Assembly (NCBI GenBank): GCA_029977845.1
Contig: JAPOKC010000006.1
Coordinates: 33,976 to 97,975 of the forward strand
Source: Mycobacteriaceae bacterium
Lineage (GTDB): Bacteria; Actinomycetota; Actinomycetes; Mycobacteriales; Mycobacteriaceae
Direction of reading: 5' to 3'
DNA length: 64,000 nucleotides
Shown here: positions 7,413-14,269 of the stretch, piece after piece
Layout: every line of letters starts with the position of its first letter
How positions within the stretch are numbered: position 1 is the first letter of the stretch
Made by a program: the position numbers and the translations under genes
The notes under the pieces: generated by a model
The model's database searches: none
Told to the model about the DNA's origin: nothing
The model's input: the letters and a program-made list of their open reading frames with translations, nothing else

Positions 7413-8590
7413 CAGCGCGCTCCCCGCGTCAACTGCCGGCCGATCAACACCATCGCGAAGACCGCTCCCACAGACCCTGACACCAGCAACGGCAGCCGGC
7501 CGTCGGCGCCCCACAGCAGTCCGGCCCACAGTCCGGCGAACAGGATCGCCAGGCCACTGCCGCCTTGGAACACACCCTGGGCGGTGGACTGCTGCCCGGA
7601 GCCGACGAGCGAGGAGATCCACGCCTTGCCCACCCCGTCGGTGCAGGCGGTGAAGACGCCGTAGACGCCGATCAGCAGCCAGGCCGTGAGGTGGTCACGG
7701 GTCAAACCCAGGCCGATGTAGCCGATCGCGAAGAAGACCAATCCGATTCCGAACACGGTCGATCGCGGCAATCGGTCGGCCAGCACGCCGGCCGGATAAC
7801 TTCCCAGCGCGTACACCAGGTTGTAGGTGACGTACGCGAGGATCACCGCGACGACATCGAACCCGATCTCATTGAGCCGCAACAACAACAGCGCGTCGGG
7901 GAAGTTGACCAGACCGAAGCCCACCACGACCGCGGTGACCCTCCAGAACCGCCCCGGTAGTTCGCGCACCCCCGCGAAGATCGGCTGACGTGCCGGGCGG
8001 GGGCCGGTCCTCGGCTTCTCGGAGACCAATCCGATCAGCAGCACGGAAAGTACGGCGGGCACGATCGCCACCCACAGCAGTGGCGGGATTCGGTGGTCGA
8101 GCAGTTCATAACCGGCCAACCCGAGCAGCGGACCGATGACGGCGCCAAAGGTGTCCATCGTCCGGTGGAAGCCGAAAACCCTTCCCCGCGAGGCGGAGTC
8201 GATCCCTTCGACCAGCAGCGCATCCCGTGGAGCGCCTCGCAGACCCTTGCCGAGACGGTCGACCACCCGCCCGGTCAGCACGCCGGGCCAGGCTCCCGCC
8301 GCGGCGACGATGACCTTGCCCAAAGCCGCCATGCCGTAACCAGTCGCGATCAGCGGACGTTTGGCGAACCGGTCACCGAGTGGACCAACAGCCAGTTTGG
8401 TGACCGAAGCCGCGCCCTCGGCCGCTCCCTCGATGGCGCCGACCACCGCCGGCGGTGCACCTAGAACGGTGGTGAGATAGATCGGCAGCAATGGATAGAG
8501 CAACTCGCTCGCGGTGTCCTGGAGGAACGACACCGCAGAGAGGACCCGCACATTGCGGGTCAACCAGGTCCTGCTCTGTCCGTTCGCCAT
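7412..8590 (-). CDS. MFS transporter
   Basis: The 392-residue integral membrane protein has about 12 hydrophobic segments, an MFS A-type loop (GPLGDRFAKRPLIATGYG) between TM2 and TM3, GRVVDRLGKGLRGAPRDALL after TM4 and a repeated motif in the second half (GVLADRLPRS). The first TM follows NVRVLSAVSFLQDTASELLYP. Substrate is unknown; the GLRGAPRDALL element occurs in a group of putative drug or metabolite exporters. ATG 8590 is chosen because upstream in-frame sequence is antisense to the DUF2231 gene. It is coupled to cobF by a one-base stop/start overlap, which suggests but does not prove a link to corrinoid metabolism. Confidence 0.82.
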   Translation of the reverse strand: MANGQSRTWLTRNVRVLSAVSFLQDTASELLYPLLPIYLTTVLGAPPAVVGAIEGAAEGAASVTKLAVGPLGDRFAKRPLIATGYGMAALGKVIVAAAGAWPGVLTGRVVDRLGKGLRGAPRDALLVEGIDSASRGRVFGFHRTMDTFGAVIGPLLGLAGYELLDHRIPPLLWVAIVPAVLSVLLIGLVSEKPRTGPRPARQPIFAGVRELPGRFWRVTAVVVGFGLVNFPDALLLLRLNEIGFDVVAVILAYVTYNLVYALGSYPAGVLADRLPRSTVFGIGLVFFAIGYIGLGLTRDHLTAWLLIGVYGVFTACTDGVGKAWISSLVGSGQQSTAQGVFQGGSGLAILFAGLWAGLLWGADGRLPLLVSGSVGAVFAMVLIGRQLTRGAR

Positions 8591-8657
8591 AATCCGCAAG
8601 TCTCTCAGCGCGGCGCGTGAACTGCTCCGGCACCCATCACCTTGTAATATTCGCCAA

Positions 8658-9149
8658 ATGTCGACCGTCAACGGCCTGCCCGTCCACGCCTTGCTCGTCC
8701 ACTTCGTCGTGGTCCTGGCTCCGCTGACCGCGGTGCTGGCCATCCTGTGCGCCGTATGGCCGGCCGCCCGGCAACGGCTGGTGTGGCTCGTCCTGGCGCT
8801 GGCGGTGCTGACCACGGGACTCAGCCCGCTCACCACCGAGTCCGGCGAGTGGCTGGAGCACCACATCGAGGAGACCGCACTGGTCGAGGAGCACGCGGAG
8901 TTGGGCGAAACCATGGTGTTCTTCGCCCTTGCGCTGCTGGTGGCCGCGATTCTGCTGACCATCCAGCATGTTCGGGCCCATCGGGGCAAAGCGCTCTCGA
9001 CGGGGCTGTCGGCCGTGGTCACCGTCTTCGTCGTGGTCGCCTCGGTGGCGACGACGGTTCAGGTGTTCCGGATCGGGCACTCGGGTGCGAACTCCGTTTG
9101 GAATGACGCGCTGTCCACCACTGAGTCTGGCGAAAAAGAAGCCGAGTAA
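8658..9149 (+). CDS. DUF2231-type membrane protein
   Basis: The 163-residue protein has four predicted transmembrane helices (about 9-32, 38-56, 83-103, 114-136) and His residues in PVHALLVHFVVVLAP near the N-terminus and HHIEETALVEEHAELGE in the central loop. This His-bearing four-helix layout fits the DUF2231 family, sometimes tied to haem or redox membrane functions, but no activity is established. TAATAT (8645-8650) sits 7 nt before the ATG without a Shine-Dalgarno, so it is probably leaderless. It is divergent from the MFS/cobF unit. Confidence 0.78.
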   Translation: MSTVNGLPVHALLVHFVVVLAPLTAVLAILCAVWPAARQRLVWLVLALAVLTTGLSPLTTESGEWLEHHIEETALVEEHAELGETMVFFALALLVAAILLTIQHVRAHRGKALSTGLSAVVTVFVVVASVATTVQVFRIGHSGANSVWNDALSTTESGEKEAE

Positions 9150-9195
9150 GCGCTATCCGCTCCATCAACCCGGAACGGGTTTTAGTATCGGCGAG

Positions 9196-10062
9196 GTGCG
9201 ATTCACCTTTGCCGAGGCAATGACCGACCCGAGCTACTACATCCCGCTGGCCAAAGCGGCCGAGAACGCCGGCTATCACGCGATGACGATTCCGGACAGC
9301 GTCGCGTACCCGTTCGAATCCGACTCCAAATACCCCTACACCGCGGACGGCAACAGGGAGTTCCTCGACGGCAAGCCCTTCATCGAGAGCTTCGTGATCG
9401 CCGCCGCAATAGGTGCGGCCACCACCAAACTGCACTTCAACTTCTTCGTTCTCAAACTGCCGATTCGTCCACCCGCACTGGTGGCAAAGCAGGCCGGGTC
9501 GCTGGCTGCGTTGTTCGACAATCGGCTCGGCCTCGGCGTGGGCACCAGCCCGTGGCCGGAGGACTACGAACTCATGGGTGTGCCGTTCGCCAAGCGCGGC
9601 AAGCGAATGGACGAATGCATCGACATCATCCGGGGGCTGACATCGGGGGACTACTTCGAATACCACGGTGAGTTCTACGACATTCCCAAGACCAAGATGA
9701 CGCCCGCACCCACCAAGCCGGTTCCGATTCTGATCGGGGGCCACGCCGACGCGGCACTGCGCCGGGCCGCCCGCAACGACGGCTGGATGCACGGCGGCGG
9801 CAACGAGGATCTCGACGAACTGCTGGCGAAGCTGAACCGCTATCGCGAGGAGGAGGGAACAGCGGACAAGGACTTCCAGATCCACGTCATCTCGCTGGAC
9901 GCCTACACCCCCGACGGCATCAAGCGCCTGGAGGACAAGGGCGTCACGGACGTGATGGTCGGCTTCCGGATTCCCTACATCAACGGACCGGACACCGAGC
10001 CGCTGGACGCCAAGATCCGGAACCTCGAGATGTTCGCCGAGCACGTCATGAGCAAGGTCTAG
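9196..10062 (+). CDS. LLM-class (F420-dependent type) oxidoreductase, Rv0953c-like
   Basis: The 288-residue protein is a luciferase-like monooxygenase-fold TIM barrel, a group that in mycobacteria usually uses coenzyme F420. Family features are MTIPDSVAYPFES early, LGVGTSPWPEDY mid-protein, GLTSGDYFEYHGEFYDIP and PVPILIGGHADAALRRAARNDGW. It closely resembles recalled Rv0953c. The GTG at 9196 is chosen because TAGTAT (9183-9188) lies 7 nt upstream and MRFTFAEAMT matches the homologue's N-terminus. The substrate is unknown. It ends exactly where the convergent crotonase gene ends, leaving no intergenic space. Confidence 0.85.
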   Translation: MRFTFAEAMTDPSYYIPLAKAAENAGYHAMTIPDSVAYPFESDSKYPYTADGNREFLDGKPFIESFVIAAAIGAATTKLHFNFFVLKLPIRPPALVAKQAGSLAALFDNRLGLGVGTSPWPEDYELMGVPFAKRGKRMDECIDIIRGLTSGDYFEYHGEFYDIPKTKMTPAPTKPVPILIGGHADAALRRAARNDGWMHGGGNEDLDELLAKLNRYREEEGTADKDFQIHVISLDAYTPDGIKRLEDKGVTDVMVGFRIPYINGPDTEPLDAKIRNLEMFAEHVMSKV

Positions 10063-10863
10063 CTAGAGCGCGTCCCAGACCGGCTCGCGGCGCTCGCGGA
10101 GCGCCATCGCCGCCTCATGGGGATTGTTGGTGAACCCGGACAGCACCTGGGTTCGGTTCTCGATCTCCTTGGCGTGCCGCAGGCTCGGGGCGTCGAGTGC
10201 GGCGTTGAGTCCGATCTTGGTCTGCCACACCCCGTAGGCGTTGTTGGCGGCGATACCGCGGGCCATCGCGATCGCGGCGTTCATCAGCGCATCGGCACGA
10301 ACCACCTCGTGCACCAGGTGGATCCGGTAGGCCTCGTCGGCGTCGATGATCCGTCCGGTCAGCATCAGTTCGCGGGCAACCCCGGCGCCGACGATGCGCG
10401 GCAGCAGATAGCTGGTCCCCATGTCCATCGATGAGAAACCGGCCTTGATGAACACCGACCCGAAGCGGGCGGCTTCGGCGGCGATCCGGATGTCACAGTG
10501 CAGCGCGTAAGCCAGCCCGCCGCCGACCGCCGCCCCGTTGACGGCAGCGACGACCGGGATCGGCAGTTCGTAGAGACGGGTCATCTGATCGGCTAGTCGG
10601 ACCTGTGCGTCATAGGTGGTCTTGAACGGCACGGCAGCCGGTCGCGTCCAGGGTCTGCCGGTGCCGCTGAGGTCGGCGCCGGCACAGAACCCGCGGCCCG
10701 CACCGGTGAGAATCGCCACCCGGTGGCCACCGGATTCCAGCCTGGCGAGAGCGTCGTCAATCCCGTCGAGTAGAGCGCCGTCGATGGCGTTCAAGACCTC
10801 TGGTCGGTTGAGGGTGATGCGGGCGATTCCCTCGTCGATCTCATCGAATTCAACAGCGGACAT
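10063..10863 (-). CDS. Enoyl-CoA hydratase/isomerase-superfamily protein
   Basis: This 266-residue crotonase-fold protein acts on acyl-CoA thioesters. Oxyanion-hole segments are present ([10 protein letters not shown] and VNGAAVGGGLAYALHCD). At the first catalytic Glu position of hydratases the sequence reads FGSVFIKAGF, so that Glu is absent, while a Glu is present in the second region (ARELMLTG). It may therefore not be a standard hydratase; isomerase, hydrolase or binding roles are possible. It starts at ATG 10863 and is divergent from the acyl-CoA synthetase gene, about 40 bp away, so the two may act on the same acyl-CoA pool. Confidence 0.85.
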   Translation of the reverse strand: MSAVEFDEIDEGIARITLNRPEVLNAIDGALLDGIDDALARLESGGHRVAILTGAGRGFCAGADLSGTGRPWTRPAAVPFKTTYDAQVRLADQMTRLYELPIPVVAAVNGAAVGGGLAYALHCDIRIAAEAARFGSVFIKAGFSSMDMGTSYLLPRIVGAGVARELMLTGRIIDADEAYRIHLVHEVVRADALMNAAIAMARGIAANNAYGVWQTKIGLNAALDAPSLRHAKEIENRTQVLSGFTNNPHEAAMALRERREPVWDAL

Positions 10864-10904
10864 AGACCGACCCTATCCAGGCATCGCGCGCTACGGTGCT
10901 ACCC

Positions 10905-12776
10905 GTGAGCGGATATCGCGACGTTTACCGAGCAAGCATCGCCGACCGGAACGGGTTCTGGGCGCACGCCGCCGAAGCGGTCACCTGGACAAAGGCTCCG
11001 CGACGCATCCTCGATGACAGCAGACCGCCGTTCTATCGCTGGTTTCCCGACGCCGAGTTGAACACCTGCGCCAACGCGCTGGATCGCCACGTCGCCGGCG
11101 GCCGCGGCGACCAGGCCGCACTGATCTACGACTCCCCCGTCACCGGCACCAAGCGCGTGCTGAGCTATCGCGAATTGCTGCACGAGACTGCGCTTTTCGC
11201 CGGAGTGCTGCGCGATCTGGGTGTGGGCGCGGGTGACCGCGTCGTGCTTTACATGCCGATGATCCCGGAGGCCGTCATCGCGATGCTGGCCTGCGCCAGG
11301 CTGGGTGCGGTGCACTCGGTGGTGTTCGGCGGTTTCGCCGGCCACGAACTGGCCACCCGGGTCGATGACGCGCGGCCGACGGTGATCGTGTCGGCCTCCT
11401 GCGGTATCGAGCCCTCCCGGGTCGTTGAATACAAGCCGATGCTCGATCACGCCCTCGAGTTGGCCGAGCATCAGCCGGACGCCTGCGTGATCGTCCAGCG
11501 CGACCGGCACCGCTGTGAACTGACCCCGGGTCGCGACGTCGACTGGTCGGAGTTGATGGCGACCGCCACCCCTGCCGACCCGGTTCCGGTCGCGGCCACC
11601 GACCCGCTCTACGTGCTGTACACCTCGGGCACCACCGGTAAACCGAAGGGGATCGTCCGCGACAACGGCGGCCATGCAGTGGCGCTGCTGTGGACCATGA
11701 AGAACATCTACGACATCGAGCCCGGCGACGTCTTCTGGGCCGCCTCCGACGTCGGCTGGGTGGTCGGGCATTCCTACATCGTCTACGGGCCCCTGCTGGC
11801 CGGCGCCACCACCGTGCTCTACGAGGGAAAGCCGGTCGGCACGCCGGATCCCGGCGCGTTCTGGCGGATGGTGTCCGAGTACGGAGTGAAGGTTCTGTTC
11901 AGTGCTCCGACCGCAATCCGGGTCATCCGCAAGGAGGATCCCGACGGCTCTCACATCGGACGCTACGACCTCTCGTCGTTGAAGTACTTGTTCCAGGCCG
12001 GCGAGCGGCTGGATCCTGACACCTACGCCTGGGCCACCGAAGTCCTCGGAATCCCGGTCATCGATCACTGGTGGCAGACCGAGACCGGATGGTCGATCGC
12101 AGCCAATCCGGTTGGCATCGAACAACTTCCGCTCAAGGCCGGTTCTCCGACGGTCCCGATGCCCGGTTACGACGTGCAGATCCTGAATCCTGACGGTTCC
12201 GGGTGCGAACCGGGAGAGGACGGGGCGATCTGCATCAGTCTTCCGCTTCCGCCCGGCACCCTGCCGACACTGTGGGGCGATGACGCCCGTTTCGAATCGT
12301 CCTATCTGTGTGAGCATCCGGGTTACTACCTGACCGGCGACGGCGGTTACCTGGATGCGGACGGCTACCTGTTCGTGATGGGCCGTATCGACGACGTGAT
12401 AAACGTTGCGGGGCACCGTCTTTCGACCGGAGCCATCGAAGCGGTTCTGGCCGCTCACCCTGCGGTTGCCGAGTGCGCGGTGATCGGTGTGGCCGACGAG
12501 ATCAAGGGGCAGGAACCACGCGGCTTCGTGGTACTGAAGGCCGGCGCCTCCGGCGACGGACTGGAGAGGGAACTGGTGGCCGCGGTCCGCGAGGAGATCG
12601 GACCGGTGGCCGCACTGCGGCGGGTGGACGTGGTGCCGGCTCTGCCCAAGACCCGGTCCGGCAAGATCCTGCGAAAGACCATGCGGGGCATCGCCGACGG
12701 CCACGACGAACCGGTGCCGTCGACGATCGAGGATGCCGGGGTGCTCGAGACGCTACGACCCATCCTTCGCGGTTGA
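10905..12776 (+). CDS. AMP-forming acyl-CoA synthetase (acetyl/propionyl-CoA synthetase type)
   Basis: The 623-residue protein activates a short-chain acid with ATP and CoA through an acyl-adenylate. It has the VFGGFAGHELATRVDDA block, the P-loop YTSGTTGKPKG, DHWWQTETGW, the LTGDGGYLDADGY hinge region and the C-terminal PKTRSGKILRKTMR, whose Lys is acetylated in this family. GHELATRVDDA and WWQTETGWS resemble the propionyl-CoA synthetase (PrpE/ACSS3) branch, so propionate is the likelier substrate; this is inference. TACGGT (10892-10897) is 7 nt before GTG 10905, supporting a leaderless start. Its last 24 bases overlap the convergent secreted-protein gene. Confidence 0.9.
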   Translation: MSGYRDVYRASIADRNGFWAHAAEAVTWTKAPRRILDDSRPPFYRWFPDAELNTCANALDRHVAGGRGDQAALIYDSPVTGTKRVLSYRELLHETALFAGVLRDLGVGAGDRVVLYMPMIPEAVIAMLACARLGAVHSVVFGGFAGHELATRVDDARPTVIVSASCGIEPSRVVEYKPMLDHALELAEHQPDACVIVQRDRHRCELTPGRDVDWSELMATATPADPVPVAATDPLYVLYTSGTTGKPKGIVRDNGGHAVALLWTMKNIYDIEPGDVFWAASDVGWVVGHSYIVYGPLLAGATTVLYEGKPVGTPDPGAFWRMVSEYGVKVLFSAPTAIRVIRKEDPDGSHIGRYDLSSLKYLFQAGERLDPDTYAWATEVLGIPVIDHWWQTETGWSIAANPVGIEQLPLKAGSPTVPMPGYDVQILNPDGSGCEPGEDGAICISLPLPPGTLPTLWGDDARFESSYLCEHPGYYLTGDGGYLDADGYLFVMGRIDDVINVAGHRLSTGAIEAVLAAHPAVAECAVIGVADEIKGQEPRGFVVLKAGASGDGLERELVAAVREEIGPVAALRRVDVVPALPKTRSGKILRKTMRGIADGHDEPVPSTIEDAGVLETLRPILRG

Positions 12777-13016
12777 GGCGTCAGCCTTGATCTGAGGCTT
12801 GGCGATCTCCAGGGGTCCGAGGATCTTGCCCTGCGTGCCGTCGCCGTCGATCGAGGCGCCGTCGACGGCTGCGGCGGAGACCGATCCGCCGTCCTGAACG
12901 GTCAGGGTGGTTTCCGGCGCGGGATCCGCGGTGGCGAGGCCCGCGCCGGCGAAGGTGGCCGCGATGGCTAGGCCGGTCGCGGCGACGGCCGCCTTGAGTA
13001 TCAGTGTTGCGTTCAT
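12753..13016 (-). CDS. Small secreted protein, unknown function
   Basis: An 87-residue protein with a clear Sec signal (MNATLILKAAVAATGLAIAA, predicted cleavage at ATA-DP). The mature part is acidic, Asp/Ala/Gly-rich, without Cys or a known domain. AGGA precedes the ATG by a usual distance. It lies just downstream of another small secreted protein with the same MNAT start, suggesting a two-gene unit, and its 3' end overlaps the convergent synthetase gene. Confidence 0.65.
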   Translation of the reverse strand: MNATLILKAAVAATGLAIAATFAGAGLATADPAPETTLTVQDGGSVSAAAVDGASIDGDGTQGKILGPLEIAKPQIKADASTAKDGS

Positions 13017-13033
13017 CGTTGTCGTCCTACTCG

Positions 13034-13061
13034 CGTCTCTTTGGATTCGTCTCTTTGGATT
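13034..13061. repeat. 14-bp perfect tandem duplication
   Basis: CGTCTCTTTGGATT occurs twice head to tail (13034-13047 and 13048-13061), in the gap between the two small secreted-protein genes; the second copy reaches the stop codon of the upstream gene. Probably replication slippage; no function seen. Confidence 0.85.
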
Positions 13062-13332
13062 ACGACGCTGTGCAGGCGGCGTCCATCGCCGAGTTCTTAC
13101 CGGGAACGGCGGGGTTCAGCTGTCCGAGCACACCGGCGCGGGTCATCATGTTCGGCGCACCGGCGGCCGGCGCGGTGTTGGTCGGGATGGCCATGTTGCA
13201 GGTCGCGGTGCCCGCGTCACGAGGGCTGGCCTGGGCGGCGGCACTCAGGCCGATTCCGCCGGCGAAGATCCCGGCCGCCAATGCGGATCCGGTCAGGGCG
13301 GCGGCGATGCGGCGGGTGATGGTGGCGTTCAT
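13060..13332 (-). CDS. Small secreted protein, unknown function
   Basis: A 90-residue protein from ATG 13332, preceded by AAAGGAGAAATC. It has a signal peptide (about residues 1-35, ending AAAQASPRD) and a mature region with two Cys (ATCNMAIP and DAACTAS at the C-terminus) that could form one disulphide. The internal PNMMTRAGVLGQLNPAVPGKN segment gives no family I can name. It is first in a leftward pair with the gene at 12753-13016. The longer in-frame reading upstream lacks coding character and is rejected. Confidence 0.65.
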   Translation of the reverse strand: MNATITRRIAAALTGSALAAGIFAGGIGLSAAAQASPRDAGTATCNMAIPTNTAPAAGAPNMMTRAGVLGQLNPAVPGKNSAMDAACTAS

Positions 13333-13485
13333 GATTTCTCCTTTGCTCTTTGGGGCCGAGGTTTCGGCGTTGAGACAACTCTCGCCCGTCGGCGTCACCC
13401 TTCCTGTCGTCCAACAGGACCGTCGGAGGATGAACTCGTCGTCCCCCGATCGGTGGAGGTTTTTGTCGGAGGGTGATGAGAGTAT

Positions 13486-13501
13486 TCGAACATGAGTTCG
13501 A
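13486..13501. promoter_or_regulatory. LexA (SOS) box over the start of the 13E12 gene
   Basis: TCGAAC-ATGA-GTTCGA is an exact match to the mycobacterial SOS-box consensus TCGAAC-N4-GTTCGA. The ATG start of the DUF222 ORF is the spacer itself, and a GAGTAT -10-like element (13480-13485) is 6 nt before it, so LexA would cover the start of a leaderless transcript. SOS control of 13E12-family genes is established in M. tuberculosis. Confidence 0.8.
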
Positions 13502-14269
13502 TGACGGTGGCGTTGGAGGCGCTTGACCAGGCGGTTGAGCTTCTGTGCGCTGCCGATCTGGATGCTCTGGGCGTCGCGGAGCGCTATCGGGTCCTCGAGC
13601 GGATGGAGACCCACCGGCGCCGTCAGGTGGCGGTGGCCTCGTCCCTGGTGTGCCGTCTTGAGCAGGTAGAAGGCTGCCCGCCGGTGCCGGTGGCGTTGTC
13701 GGACGTACTACGGATCAGCCGCACCGAGGCGCGGCGCCGCATCCGCGATGCCGAACAGTTGGCCCCGCGGATCACCCTCACCGGTCAATCGGTGCCACCG
13801 GTTCTGCCGGCCACCGCGGTCGCGTGGCAGGCGGGCGTGCTCGATATCGAGCACCTGCGGGTGATCCAGAGCTTCATCCGGGATCTGCCCGCCGCCATCC
13901 CTGCCCCCGCGGTCACCGCCGCTGAGGAGTTCCTGGCCGATAAGGCCGCTCAGTTGCGGCCCGACCAGTTGGAGAAACTGGCCAACCGACTGGCGGTGAC
14001 GCTGAATCCCGACGGGAAGTTCTCCGATGAGGACCGGGTCCGGCAGCGCGGCTTTCTGTGGTGCGGACAGCGGGCTGACGGGACGAGTGTCGGCAAACTC
14101 ACCGCCACACCGGAACTGCGCGCGATGCTCGATGCCTGGTTCGCCAAGTTCGCCGCTCCCGGCGCGTGCAATCCGGATGACGCCCCCGCCGGACCTGCCC
14201 TTCAACGGGGGCACCAACGATTATCACCACCCCGAACGACTACTACCCAAAGACGATGACGCGGCCTAG
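13492..14269 (+). pseudogene. 13E12-family DUF222/HNH protein, internally deleted
   Basis: The first roughly 225 codons encode a recognisable DUF222 region (MSSMTVALEALDQAVELL through LDAWFAKFAAPGACNPDD) of the 13E12 repeat family. Intact members continue for about 200 more residues to an HNH nuclease domain (a Cys/His motif of the type GCTRPGC...VHH). Here sequence jumps from CNPDD directly to the family's C-terminal tail, TNDYHHPERLLP, but in another frame (+1 relative), ending at 14269. The original frame runs on to an unrelated stop at 14259. An internal deletion with frameshift removed the nuclease domain, so the product is at most a DUF222 fragment. The 3' end touches the convergent ligD stop. 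Confidence 0.82.

Noticed and set aside
5796..7664. Plus-strand ORF of 622 codons
   Set aside because: It lies antisense to fpg, the holin-like gene, cobF and part of the MFS gene, is His/Arg/Gln/Asp-rich with no domain, and is typical of long antisense frames in GC-rich DNA. The same applies to long frames at 2607-4091, 10899-12704, 38371-40293 and 62316-63638.
7412..9022. 536-residue version of the MFS protein starting near 9022
   Set aside because: The first 140-odd residues are antisense to the DUF2231 gene and lack coding character; ATG 8590 gives a normal MFS N-terminus.
13060..13614. 184-residue form of the small secreted protein
   Set aside because: The extension has no coding character and overlaps the 13E12 gene; the signal peptide begins at 13332 after a good ribosome site.
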